A stretch of DNA of 36,270 nt from an uncultured Senegalimassilia sp. (GTDB lineage: Bacteria > Actinomycetota > Coriobacteriia > Coriobacteriales > Eggerthellaceae): contig CAKTWI010000023.1 of the NCBI GenBank assembly GCA_934630815.1, positions 1 to 36,270 of the forward strand. The letters are read 5' to 3'. Numbering within the stretch: position 1 is the first letter of the stretch; each line of letters begins with the position of its first letter. A model generated the notes under the pieces. That model did no database searches. It was not told where the DNA came from and saw only the letters and a list, made by a program, of their open reading frames with translations. Position numbers and translations under genes: made by a program. Positions 15,539 through 23,228 of this stretch are shown here, piece by piece.

Positions 15539-16789
15539 ATGAGCCTCAACGACACTCCCGGCGCCGAGCGCCTGAGGATAGGCTTCTTCGGCGTGCGCAA
15601 CGTCGGCAAATCGAGCCTGGTCAACGCCTTCACGGGCCAGAGCCTCTCGGTGACAAGCCCTGTCGCGGGTACGACCACCGACGCGGTGGTCAAGGGCATG
15701 GAGCTCCTTCCCGTCGGCCCGGTCGCGGTCGTCGACACCCCCGGCATCGACGACGAGGGCGACCTCGGGTGTAAGCGAGCGGGCAGGGCCCGCGACGAGC
15801 TGCGTCGCTGCGACGTGGCCGTGCTGGTGGTAGACGCCACCCGGGGCGTGTCCGACCAGGACCGCGAGCTGCTGTCGGCGTTCGCCGAGAAGGCCATGCC
15901 CTGCGTGGTCGCCTTCAACAAGGTCGACCTCCTTGCGGCGGGGCGGGACGCGTGCGGGGAAGGGGGCGTGGCCTTCGAGGAGGCGGCGCTCGAGCTTCCC
16001 GAGGAGGTCGTCGTGCGAAAGATCGCTGTGAGCGCCGCGACGGGCATGAACGTCCGAGAGCTTAGGGAGTCGGTTGCCGTCGCGGCCGGCCGTGCGAAGC
16101 CTGCAAGGCGGGTCATCGCCGACTTGGTGAACCCCGGGGATGTCGTGGTGCTCGTGATTCCCATCGACTCGTCGGCGCCGAAGGGGCGCATCATCCTTCC
16201 CCAGCAGATGGTCCTGCGCGACCTCCTTGACGCTCACGCGGCGGCGCTGGCGTGCCAGCCCGAGGAGCTCGCCGGGCTTCTTGGGTCGCTTGCGAGGCCG
16301 CCGAAGCTCGTCGTGACGGACTCCCAGGTCTTCTCCCAGGTTGCGGCCATCGTGCCCCCGGAGGTGCCGCTGACGTCCTTCTCCATCCTGATGGCGCGTC
16401 GCAAAGGGCAGCTATCGCTGCTGATCGAGGGGGCGAATGCCCTTGGGAGCCTCACCGGGGAAAGCCGCGTGCTCGTATGCGAGGGGTGCACCCATCACCG
16501 TCAATGCGAGGACATCGGAACGGTCAAGATGCCCGCCTGGATGAAGGCCTTCTGCGGGGCGGAGCCGCAGTTCAAATTCGTCTCCGGTAAGGAGTTCCCC
16601 GATTCGCTCGAAGGATACGACCTGGTCGTCCACTGCGGGGGATGCATGCTCAACGGCAGGGAGATGGGATACCGCCTGGACAAGGCGCGGGCGTACGGCG
16701 TGCCCATCGTGAACTACGGGATCGCCATAGCGCACATGAACGGCATCCTCGAGCGCAGCCTCGATCCGCTGCGCGGCAAGTACTCCTAG
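15539..16789 (+). CDS. hydF: [FeFe]-hydrogenase maturase HydF (GTPase scaffold)
   Basis: 416-residue scaffold GTPase on which the diiron subcluster is assembled and delivered to the hydrogenase. GTPase motifs: P-loop GVRNVGKSS (18-26), DTPG, and NKVD for guanine. The C-terminal Fe-S domain has C-T-H (Cys317, His319) and HCGGC (365-369), matching the HydF C-x-H...HC-x2-C cluster. An AAGGAG site overlaps the hydG stop region and supports the ATG at 15539. With it the complete maturation set is encoded here. It is the last gene of the run; after it the sequence turns into IS debris. Confidence 0.95.
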   Translation: MSLNDTPGAERLRIGFFGVRNVGKSSLVNAFTGQSLSVTSPVAGTTTDAVVKGMELLPVGPVAVVDTPGIDDEGDLGCKRAGRARDELRRCDVAVLVVDATRGVSDQDRELLSAFAEKAMPCVVAFNKVDLLAAGRDACGEGGVAFEEAALELPEEVVVRKIAVSAATGMNVRELRESVAVAAGRAKPARRVIADLVNPGDVVVLVIPIDSSAPKGRIILPQQMVLRDLLDAHAAALACQPEELAGLLGSLARPPKLVVTDSQVFSQVAAIVPPEVPLTSFSILMARRKGQLSLLIEGANALGSLTGESRVLVCEGCTHHRQCEDIGTVKMPAWMKAFCGAEPQFKFVSGKEFPDSLEGYDLVVHCGGCMLNGREMGYRLDKARAYGVPIVNYGIAIAHMNGILERSLDPLRGKYS

Positions 16790-16826
16790 GGGCACGGGCT
16801 TCCAAGCTGGTTCAGCCCTCCAAGCC

Positions 16827-16852
16827 GATTCAGCCCGAAGAGAGGCTGAATC
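16827..16852 (+). repeat. Perfect 9-bp hairpin just after hydF
   Basis: GATTCAGCC (16827-16835) pairs with GGCTGAATC (16844-16852) around an 8-nt loop. No T-run follows on either strand, so it is a weak terminator candidate. Its right arm overlaps the first 6 nt of the IS3 remnant's left end. Confidence 0.55.
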
Positions 16853-17181
16853 TACCCCCCAGTCTTCCGTTTTCGAACAACTTTAGGAGGTGTGCCCGAA
16901 GAGAGACTGAATCTGCACCCTTCCCAAAAAACCGTTGGCAAGCCGATTTTCGTTTCGGCATGATGGCTGCAGCGGATCGAATGCCCGCCGCATCTTCCGG
17001 CGCCCCTCGAGGAGGCCGCTCTGGACCTGTTCGGGTACATCGAGGTCGTCTACAGCAGGGCGATGATCCACTCGGCGCTGGGCTACCTCAGCCCGTCAGA
17101 GTTCGAGAAGGCCGATTGGCCTGCGGAAGATGGCCGCCCAAAGGCGGCGTAAAGGGTGACAATGGAATCGGGGTAGATTCA
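16847..17181 (+). mobile_element. Internally deleted IS3-family insertion sequence remnant
   Basis: The 335-bp stretch is bounded by perfect 12-bp terminal inverted repeats, TGAATCTACCCC (16847-16858) and GGGGTAGATTCA (17170-17181), with the TG...CA ends usual for IS3 elements. Inside, just before the right end, is the C-terminus of an IS3 OrfB transposase (16964-17152). Most of orfA/orfB is missing. A 27-bp direct repeat (16833-16859 and 16894-16920, about 24 matches) straddles the left end. No clear target duplication is visible. Confidence 0.75.
16964..17152 (+). pseudogene. IS3-family transposase OrfB, C-terminal fragment
   Basis: After an in-frame TGA at 16961-16963, the frame reads through to TAA at 17150-17152 and includes LFGYIEVVYSRAMIHSALGY followed by LSPSEFE, the characteristic end of IS3 OrfB integrases (family knowledge: YIEVFYN...HSALGYLSP.EFE). 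Only the last ~60 residues remain; the catalytic DDE region is lost and no start is present. Non-functional remnant. Confidence 0.8.
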
Positions 17182-17289
17182 TGGCCCCCCGCAATTCGCA
17201 AGCGACCTGTATATGCCCGGCCTTCCCACCATCACCGAGCAGCTGCATACCACTCAAGCGGTTGCGGCAGGCTACGCGACTGGAAGAAG

Positions 17290-17416
17290 CGATACGTCTG
17301 CGTTTGGTTGGGGTAGGCCGCAGTATAGGTATTTTGTGCGAGCCTTTGACCTGGGGAAATGCGAATTGGTCTTGCGTGGCTACTCAGGTATGTCCCGAGT
17401 AAACGCAGACGTATCG
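17290..17416. repeat. Perfect 16-bp inverted repeat flanking 95 nt
   Basis: CGATACGTCTGCGTTT at 17290-17305 recurs as its exact reverse complement at 17401-17416. The 127-bp unit has no ORF of note. It could be a miniature mobile element (MITE-like), the relic of another IS, or a long-range RNA hairpin. No target duplication is obvious. Confidence 0.6.
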
Positions 17417-17529
17417 ATGGTTTGGCGGGATGGATGGCGCGGAAGGCAGATTGGGCCCTCGATTGGCCCCCATCGTGCTTCAATGGGCCTCGGTTGAGGC
17501 ATTTTCGGGGTATGGTTGGTTACAGGCTT

Positions 17530-17601
17530 GGTTGCGGGCTCGGACGCATGGTCGGCCGCGGGCTCGGATGTGCGGTTGGTTGCGGGTTTGGTTTCGATGC
17601 A
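17530..17601. repeat. Three imperfect 24-bp tandem repeats
   Basis: Units start at 17530, 17554 and 17578. Each begins GGYYGCGGG followed by a YTYGG-like core. Units 1 and 2 are the more similar pair; unit 3 is more diverged. The region just upstream (GGTTACAGGCTTGG) looks like a further decayed copy. Function unknown. Confidence 0.5.
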
Positions 17602-17727
17602 GGCGTCTTTACCAGCCATTTCAAGGATTCGCGGGTTCGAAGACTCGGTTGCGGATGTATCGGGGTACAGTAGCGGAATCGGAATTTGCTTAATGGATTT
17701 GCGAGTCGTTTAGGGGAAGGGGCGCAT

Positions 17728-18762
17728 ATGAAGCGGGTTTTGGTGATCGCGACGGGCGGGACCATCGCGTCGGCCGAGGAAGGCAGCGGTCTTGCGCCGG
17801 CGTTGACCGGCGAGCAGCTGGTGGCGTTCGTGCCTGAGGTGGCGCAGGTTTGCCATGTCGAGGTGGCGCAGGTCATGAACGTGGACAGCACGAACATGCG
17901 CCCGGAGGGATGGCTGACCGTCGCGGGCGAGGTGCGTCGGCGCTACGACGACTTCGACGGGTTCGTGGTCCTTCACGGCACCGATACCCTGGCGTACACG
18001 GCGGCGGGGCTGTCGTACCTGGTGCAGGGTAGGCCGAAGCCCATCGTTCTGACCGGCTCGCAGCTGCCCATGGGCGACCCCGGAACCGACGGCAAGCGCA
18101 ACCTGCTCGATGCCGTGCGCGTGGCCTGCGACGATGCCGCCGCGGGCGTCATGGTCGCGTTCGGCGGCAAGGTGATCTCGGGCACGGCGGCGCGCAAGGT
18201 GCGCACGCGCAGCTTCGAGGCGTTCGACAGCTTGAACGCCCTCGACTTGGGGCGCGTGCGCGACGGACGGGTTGAATGGGCTGATGGCGTTTGCGGGCAG
18301 ATGTGCGGGGAGGCAGGGGCCTACGCCGCGGAGGAGGCTGGCGGTGCGCCTTCGACCGCGCGCTTCTACGATGAGCTCAACCCGCGGGTGGCGGTGCTCA
18401 AGCTTACGCCGGGCATGGACGCGCTGGTCGTCGATGCTCTGCGCCCCGCGTGCGATGCGCTGGTGGTGGAGGCCTTCGGGCTGGGCGGCATCCCGGAGTA
18501 CGACGGCATCACCGAAACGCTGCTCGCGTGGGTGGATGCCGGGAAAACGCTGGTCATGACCACGCAGTGCCCATACGAGGGCGCCGACCTGAGCGTGTAC
18601 GAGGTGGGTCGCGCGTTCTGCGACCGCCCGGGCGTGCTCATGGGCGACAGCGCTACCACCGAGGCGCTGTTGGCGAAGACCATGTGGGCGCTTGCGCAAG
18701 CGGCCGACCCCGATGGCATCGTCGATCGCGAGAAACTGGCGGAACTGTTCGCCAGCTGCTAA
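17728..18762 (+). CDS. ansA: L-asparaginase, cytoplasmic type I
   Basis: 344-residue amidohydrolase converting asparagine to aspartate and ammonia. The two threonine motifs of bacterial asparaginases are present: ATGGTIAS (Thr12) and LHGTDTLAYT (Thr85, Asp86). The downstream Lys of DGKRNLLDA completes the active site. There is no signal peptide, and the length suits the low-affinity cytoplasmic type I enzyme. The ATG at 17728 is preceded by AGGGGAAGGGG. It stands alone on the plus strand, converging on the amino-acid permease gene, with a hairpin between them. Confidence 0.93.
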   Translation: MKRVLVIATGGTIASAEEGSGLAPALTGEQLVAFVPEVAQVCHVEVAQVMNVDSTNMRPEGWLTVAGEVRRRYDDFDGFVVLHGTDTLAYTAAGLSYLVQGRPKPIVLTGSQLPMGDPGTDGKRNLLDAVRVACDDAAAGVMVAFGGKVISGTAARKVRTRSFEAFDSLNALDLGRVRDGRVEWADGVCGQMCGEAGAYAAEEAGGAPSTARFYDELNPRVAVLKLTPGMDALVVDALRPACDALVVEAFGLGGIPEYDGITETLLAWVDAGKTLVMTTQCPYEGADLSVYEVGRAFCDRPGVLMGDSATTEALLAKTMWALAQAADPDGIVDREKLAELFASC

Positions 18763-18788
18763 AGGCGGCGATAGTCGCGGCATCGTAG

Positions 18789-18829
18789 AACGGCCCGTTG
18801 GCCTGCGTGGGGCAGGTCGACGGGCCGTT
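18789..18829. terminator. Bidirectional hairpin between ansA and the permease gene
   Basis: AACGGCCCGT (18789-18798) pairs perfectly with ACGGGCCGTT (18820-18829), with a further CCTGC/GCAGG stem inside. The T-run is weak on the plus strand (GTCGGTTT). It lies between two convergent genes, so it probably ends transcription from both sides. Confidence 0.6.
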
Positions 18830-18900
18830 GTCGGTTTCGGGACGTTTGCGGGGTGCGCACTCTGGCAGTCCGGCGCTTTCGCGCCTACTTCTTCGCCGCC

Positions 18901-20409
18901 CTATCCCAGCAGGTTGGGCAGCAGGTAGAGCAGGGCTACTAGCGCGCAGCCGATGGCGGCCGCGGCGATCCAGATGTGGAACTCGCGGTCCATCTTGGCG
19001 CGCTCGGCGGGCGTGGGCTCGCTGGTGTCCTGCACGGCGTTCACGTCGATGGCGCGCGTGCCGTACACCTTCGCACGCACTGCGTAGATGACAAGGCCCA
19101 CCACGCAGTAGATCACGCCGGTGACCAGGGCGTCCGTGTCAAGCTGCGTCATCATGACCAGGTAGATGACGATGCTGATCACCGCGCCGGGCACCATGCC
19201 GCGCACCTTGAACGGGCGCTTCAGATCGGGCAGCTTGCGGCGCAGGCCCAGGCACGCCACCATGCCGATGACGTAGTAGAACAGGTCGGCGAACAGGGAA
19301 AGCGACGCGATGTAGTCCAGCGTGCTGGTGGCCACCAGCACCACCGTGAGCACGCCGAGCGTGATGACGGCCACGTAAGGCGTGCGGTACTTCGGGTGCA
19401 GCTTGGCGAACACGGCGGGCAGGCTGCCGTCGCGGGCCATGGTGAACAGGTAGCGCGGCGGCACCGCGATGGAGGCGTTCAGGGTGGAGAAGTCGCCGCC
19501 GAACGCCACGCCCAGCGCCAGCAGCGCAAGCGGCAGGCCCAGGATGCCGGCGCTCATCATGGCCTCGGCGTAGGGTGCGGAAGACTCGGCCACGGCGGCC
19601 AGCCCGTCGGCGGGCACGATGCCCACGAGGAACCACTGGAACAGGGCGTTCACTACGAAGATGATGAACGGCGAGAGCATCATGGCGCGGGGGATGTTGA
19701 TCTGCGGGTGGCGGATCTCCTCGCCCATGGCGCAGCATGTCTCGAAGCCGGCGAAGCACCACCAGATCATGGCCACGGCGGCGATGAACCCGCCGGCGCC
19801 CAGGTCGCCCATGAAGTCGGGCGCGGTCACGAAGTTCGGCAGCTGCACGTTGGGGATCATGGTGAGGAACCAGATGGCGGCCACGCCCCAGAAGAAGAAC
19901 ATGAAGCCGTTCTGCAGCTTGCCCGTCAGTTCCACGCCTCGGACGTTGGCGATGATAAACGCGACCAGCGCGATGATGGCGATGACCGCGTCGTCGACGG
20001 GAAGCTCGACGCCGAACGCCAGGAAGATGGTCTTGAAATAGTAGCTGAATGCCAGCGCCTCGCCGCCGGTGACGGCGATGAGCGACATGATGAAGTTCCA
20101 TCCGGCCAGAAAGCCCGCGGGGCGGCCCAGGCCCAGCGACGCGTACTGGTACGTGCCGCCGGCGAAGGGCAGCGCTGCGCCCATCTCGCCGTACATGAGC
20201 GCCGGGTAGATGCTGATGAGCGCCGCAAGCGCGGTGGCCAGGACCACGAACGGGCCCATCTCGCCCACGACGTTGCCGCCGGTGGTGAACAGGCCGACGC
20301 CGATGACGGTGCCGGCGGTGATGGTGATGGCCTCGCGCAGGCCGAGCGTGCGCTTGAGGCCGACGGCGGGCGCTTGCTGCGCACCGCCTTCGTTCGGTTG
20401 GTTGCCCAT
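18901..20409 (-). CDS. APC-superfamily amino-acid permease
   Basis: 502-residue integral membrane transporter with about 12 membrane segments. The N-terminal GLREAITITAGTVIGVGLF matches the substrate-binding TM1 signature of APC permeases (G-x-G-x-G-type unwound helix). Other family features are the GGTYQYAS stretch in TM3 and GFETCCAMGEEIRHP after TM6. A ~70-residue hydrophilic stretch before the last helix (PTPAERAKMDREF) is somewhat unusual. The substrate cannot be read from sequence; the neighbouring asparaginase suggests an amino acid, but the genes are convergent, not an operon. A ribosome-binding site (AAAGGAA) precedes the ATG, and a palindromic leader lies upstream. Confidence 0.9.
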   Translation of the reverse strand: MGNQPNEGGAQQAPAVGLKRTLGLREAITITAGTVIGVGLFTTGGNVVGEMGPFVVLATALAALISIYPALMYGEMGAALPFAGGTYQYASLGLGRPAGFLAGWNFIMSLIAVTGGEALAFSYYFKTIFLAFGVELPVDDAVIAIIALVAFIIANVRGVELTGKLQNGFMFFFWGVAAIWFLTMIPNVQLPNFVTAPDFMGDLGAGGFIAAVAMIWWCFAGFETCCAMGEEIRHPQINIPRAMMLSPFIIFVVNALFQWFLVGIVPADGLAAVAESSAPYAEAMMSAGILGLPLALLALGVAFGGDFSTLNASIAVPPRYLFTMARDGSLPAVFAKLHPKYRTPYVAVITLGVLTVVLVATSTLDYIASLSLFADLFYYVIGMVACLGLRRKLPDLKRPFKVRGMVPGAVISIVIYLVMMTQLDTDALVTGVIYCVVGLVIYAVRAKVYGTRAIDVNAVQDTSEPTPAERAKMDREFHIWIAAAAIGCALVALLYLLPNLLG

Positions 20410-20453
20410 GGGCGTTCCTTTCAGCGTGCCGCCCGCGCTGGCGGGCCGGCGTG

Positions 20454-20489
20454 CTGTCGCATACCCGATACCTATCGGGCATGCGACAG
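20454..20489 (-). promoter_or_regulatory. Near-perfect hairpin in the permease 5' leader
   Basis: CTGTCGCAT (20454-20462) pairs with ATGCGACAG (20481-20489); inside, CCCGATA (20464-20470) pairs with TATCGGG (20473-20479). The 36-nt structure is 45 nt upstream of the permease start and followed by no T-run on the minus strand, so an operator or RNA-level control element is more likely than a terminator. Confidence 0.55.
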
Positions 20490-20512
20490 CAGTGCGGATA
20501 CGATGAAAACCA

Positions 20513-20536
20513 CTTTAGCACTCTACCGTACTAAAG
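20513..20536 (-). promoter_or_regulatory. Palindromic candidate operator upstream of the permease
   Basis: A 24-bp dyad: CTTTAGCAC at 20513-20521 and GTACTAAAG at 20528-20536 are inverted copies with one mismatch. The AT-rich setting (TATTGCTTTAGTACGGTAG on the minus strand) and position upstream of the leader hairpin fit a promoter/operator. The regulator is unknown. Confidence 0.4.
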
Positions 20537-20707
20537 CAATAGGGATTTTGGGGTGCTGCGGAGGATTGGGGGCGGAGGGCGTGATGGCCCCGAAGACTCG
20601 CAGGCGCAACGGTGCAGGACGGCAGGTGGGGCGGCGGCCCCGCGAGGGCGCTGAGGGGCGCGCGGGGCTTCGCGCGTGATGGTGGACGGAGCGGAGGGAC
20701 TGCGAAA

Positions 20708-20749
20708 GGCGCGAACGGGGGCGAGCTTTGCCCCGTTCGCGCCCTTTTT
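20708..20749. terminator. Strong bidirectional terminator downstream of the malY-like gene
   Basis: GGCGCGAACGGGG (20708-20720) and CCCCGTTCGCGCC (20731-20743) form a perfect 13-bp stem, followed by CTTTTTC on the plus strand and by TTTCGC on the minus strand. It should end the minus-strand malY transcript, which stops at 20805. Confidence 0.8.
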
Positions 20750-20804
20750 CGCTTTCCGTCCCCGCCGCTTGCTCCGGCGTCTGCCGTTGTTGCGGCTCGC
20801 GCGG

Positions 20805-21986
20805 CTATTTCGCCAGCTTGGCCACCGCCTGCTCCAGGCGATCGCAGGCTTGCTCGACCAGGGCCTTGGGGCTTGCCAGGTTCATGCGCACGAACCCGCT
20901 GCCCTCGGGGCCGAACATGGTGCCCAGGTCAAGCCACAGTTTCGCGTCCTGCTCCACCAGGCGCTTGATGCCGGCGTCGTCCAGGCCCAGGCCCCTGCAG
21001 TCCAGCCACGGCAGGTACGTGCTCTCAAGCGGCACCAGGCTCACGCCCGGCATGCGGTCGACCGCCGCCTGCAGCACCGTGTAATTCCCGTCCAGCACCT
21101 TCTTGAGCTCGTCGAGCCATTCTTCCCCGCGCTCGTAGCACGCTTGGGTGGCCGTGATGCCGAACACGCTCGGCTCGTCGTAGCCCGTGCGGTTGCGGGC
21201 GCGCTTGAACGCCGCGCGCAGGTCGGGATCGGGGATGAAGATGTTGGACAGCTGCAATCCGGCCAGATTGAACGTTTTGCTGGGCGCCGTGCACACCACG
21301 GCGTGGCGCGCGTAGCGCTCGCCGAGCGAGGCGTACGGCACGTGCTTGAAGCCGGGGCGCGCGAAGTCGGCGTGGATCTCGTCGGCGACGACGGTGACGT
21401 CGTGGCGCAGGCAGATGTCGCCGATGCGTTGCAGCTCGTCGGCGGTCCAAGCGCGGCCGACGGGGTTGTGCGGGTTGCACAGGATGAACAGCTTCGCGCC
21501 CGTCTTCTCCAGCTGGCGCTCGAAGCCCTCGTAGTCCATGGTGTAGCGGCCGTTTTCGCACAAAAGCGGGCTTGTGGCCATTTTGCGGCCGTTGTCCTGG
21601 ATCATCAGGCGGAAGGGGTAGTACACGGGCGGCTGGATGATCACGTGGTCGCCTGGCTGCGTGAACGCGTTGACGGCCACCGCCAGGGCGAACACCACGC
21701 CCGGCGTCATGACGAGCCACTCGCGCTCGGGGCGCCATCCGTGGCGGCGCTCGAACCAGCTTTGCACCGCTTCGCAATACCCGTCCGTGGCCATGGTATA
21801 GCCGAACACGCCGTGCTGCACGCGCTCAGTGAGCGCTTCGATGGCGGCCGGGGCGGTTTTGAAGTCCATGTCGGCCACCCACAGCGGCAGGTCGTCGGGG
21901 GCGTGCCCGCGGCGGCTCCACGCGTCCCATTTCAGGCACCCCGTGCCGCGACGGTCGATGATGGTCTCGAAATCGTATGCTGTCAT
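20805..21986 (-). CDS. malY: MalY/PatB-family PLP-dependent C-S beta-lyase
   Basis: 393-residue fold-type I PLP enzyme of the MalY/PatB group, which cleaves cystathionine or cysteine (beta-lyase) to homocysteine or sulfide, pyruvate and ammonia. Family motifs: PLWVADMDF near the N-terminus, FGYT, CNPHNPVGRAW, VADEIHADF and the PLP-binding lysine in SKTFNLAGLQ (Lys237). An Arg near the C-terminus (FVRMNLA) binds the substrate carboxylate. It follows the cystathionine gamma-synthase-like gene by 30 nt on the same strand, so the two probably carry out consecutive transsulfuration steps (cystathionine formation, then cleavage). Some family members are aminotransferases or transcription modulators, so the exact substrate is open. 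Confidence 0.88.
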   Translation of the reverse strand: MTAYDFETIIDRRGTGCLKWDAWSRRGHAPDDLPLWVADMDFKTAPAAIEALTERVQHGVFGYTMATDGYCEAVQSWFERRHGWRPEREWLVMTPGVVFALAVAVNAFTQPGDHVIIQPPVYYPFRLMIQDNGRKMATSPLLCENGRYTMDYEGFERQLEKTGAKLFILCNPHNPVGRAWTADELQRIGDICLRHDVTVVADEIHADFARPGFKHVPYASLGERYARHAVVCTAPSKTFNLAGLQLSNIFIPDPDLRAAFKRARNRTGYDEPSVFGITATQACYERGEEWLDELKKVLDGNYTVLQAAVDRMPGVSLVPLESTYLPWLDCRGLGLDDAGIKRLVEQDAKLWLDLGTMFGPEGSGFVRMNLASPKALVEQACDRLEQAVAKLAK

Positions 21987-22016
21987 TTCCTTCTCCGTTC
22001 CGCTTCCCGATTCCCC

Positions 22017-23228
22017 TTACGCGAGCGCCTGGTCAAGGTCGGCCAGCAGGTCCTCCACGTCCTCGATGCCCACCGACAGGCGCAGCAGGCGGTCGTCGAT
22101 GCCCAGCTTGTCCAGCATGGGCGCGGGGATGGCGCCGTGGGTTTGCACGAGCGGGTAGGTGACCAGGCTTTCGGTGCCGCCCAGGCTTTCGGCGAACAGG
22201 ATGAGCTTTGTGCGCTCGAGCGTGTCCAGCGCGCGCTGATGCGTGTCGGTCTTGAACGATATCATGGCGCCGAAGCCCGTGGTCTGGCGTTTCGACAGCG
22301 CGTAGTCGGGATGGTCGGGGTCGCCCACGTAGAACACGTCCGTGACGTGCGGGTTCGCCTTCAGCGCCTTGCAGATGCGCTTGGCGTTGGCCTCCTGCTG
22401 GCGCAGGCGCACGCCCAGCGTCTTCAGGCTGCGCAGCATCAGCCAGCTGTCGAAGGGGCTGAGCTGGTTGCCTTCGCTCATGGCGGCGTTGAACAGCGGC
22501 TCGAGCAGGCTGTCGTCGCGCAGCACCAGAAAGCCCGACAGCACGTCGTTGTGGCCGCACAGATATTTCGTCCCGCTGTACACCACCACGTCGGCGCCCA
22601 GTTCGAAGGGCTTTTGGAAGTACATGGTAAGGAAGGTGTTGTCCACGGCCAGCACCGCGCCGCGGCTGTGCGCCAGGTTGGCGAGCGCCTGGATGTCGGC
22701 CACCTTCATGGTGGGGTTGGTGGGCGTTTCCAGGAACACCAGGCGGGTGTTGGGCGTGAACGCCGCCTCGGCGGCTTCGAGGTCGGTCAGGTCGACGTAG
22801 GCGAATTCCAGCCCGTATTGCGTGTAGATGTTGCTGAACAGGCGATAGGTGCCGCCGTACAGGTCGTCGCTGACCAGCACGCGGTCGCCTGAGCGCAGCA
22901 GCTTCAGCAGCGTGGTGATGGCCGCCATGCCGCTGGAGAACGCCATGCACTTCTTCCCGCCCTCCAAAAGCGCGATGGTGTTCTCAAGCTCCAGGCGCGT
23001 GGGGTTGCCGCAGCGTGAGTAGCAGTAGCCGGTCGATTCGCCCCAGGCGGGGTGTGCGAATGTGGCCGACTGGTACAGCGGGTAGCTGATGGACCCGGTG
23101 CGCGCATCGATGCCCTCGTATCCGCGCACGGCGATGGAGTCCGCGTGCCAATCGGCGTGTTTTGCCTGGTCGATGCCCAGCAGGCCGTCGATTTCCTGCG
23201 CCATGGCCTCGAAGCTCGAGTCGTTCAT
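22017..23228 (-). CDS. Cystathionine gamma-synthase / gamma-lyase family PLP enzyme
   Basis: 403-residue Cys/Met-metabolism PLP enzyme. Visible motifs: YSRCGNPTRLELE (substrate/PLP contacts), SSGMAAITT, DNTFLT with the PLP-pyridine Asp196, and SGTKYLCGHND with the Schiff-base Lys221. The family covers cystathionine gamma-synthase (MetB), gamma-lyase and O-acetylhomoserine sulfhydrylase; with a MalY-like beta-lyase downstream I favour gamma-synthase feeding methionine synthesis, but sequence alone does not decide. The N-terminus has a ~28-residue extension before the usual DSIAVRGY start. A GAAGGAAGGGA ribosome-binding stretch precedes the ATG. A CTAGATTTCTAG dyad (23274-23285) lies upstream and might be an operator. 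Confidence 0.85.
   Translation of the reverse strand: MNDSSFEAMAQEIDGLLGIDQAKHADWHADSIAVRGYEGIDARTGSISYPLYQSATFAHPAWGESTGYCYSRCGNPTRLELENTIALLEGGKKCMAFSSGMAAITTLLKLLRSGDRVLVSDDLYGGTYRLFSNIYTQYGLEFAYVDLTDLEAAEAAFTPNTRLVFLETPTNPTMKVADIQALANLAHSRGAVLAVDNTFLTMYFQKPFELGADVVVYSGTKYLCGHNDVLSGFLVLRDDSLLEPLFNAAMSEGNQLSPFDSWLMLRSLKTLGVRLRQQEANAKRICKALKANPHVTDVFYVGDPDHPDYALSKRQTTGFGAMISFKTDTHQRALDTLERTKLILFAESLGGTESLVTYPLVQTHGAIPAPMLDKLGIDDRLLRLSVGIEDVEDLLADLDQALA

Larger units (their letters stand above)
17182..17727. other. Noncoding scar between the IS remnant and ansA
   Basis: About 545 nt without a convincing gene; codon patterns in all frames look noncoding. It holds a 16-bp inverted repeat (17290-17416) and a three-unit tandem repeat (17530-17601), both listed separately. 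The ~25 nt before ansA contain an AGGGGAAGGGG ribosome-binding site. Confidence 0.5.
20410..20804. other. Intergenic region between permease and malY-like genes
   Basis: No gene seen. It contains the permease leader (20454-20536) and the malY-side terminator (20708-20749). The ~170 nt between them are GC-rich and featureless. Confidence 0.5.

Noticed and set aside
16885..16960. AGGAGG followed by GTG (16892) as a surviving orfA start of the IS3 remnant
   Set aside because: The spacing between AGGAGG and GTG is about 1 nt, and the short frame does not resemble IS3 OrfA.
17359..17713. Gly- or Thr/Pro-rich repetitive open frames on both strands over the tandem repeat
   Set aside because: The repetitive peptides simply mirror the DNA repeat; no start signals or known motifs, so no gene is called.
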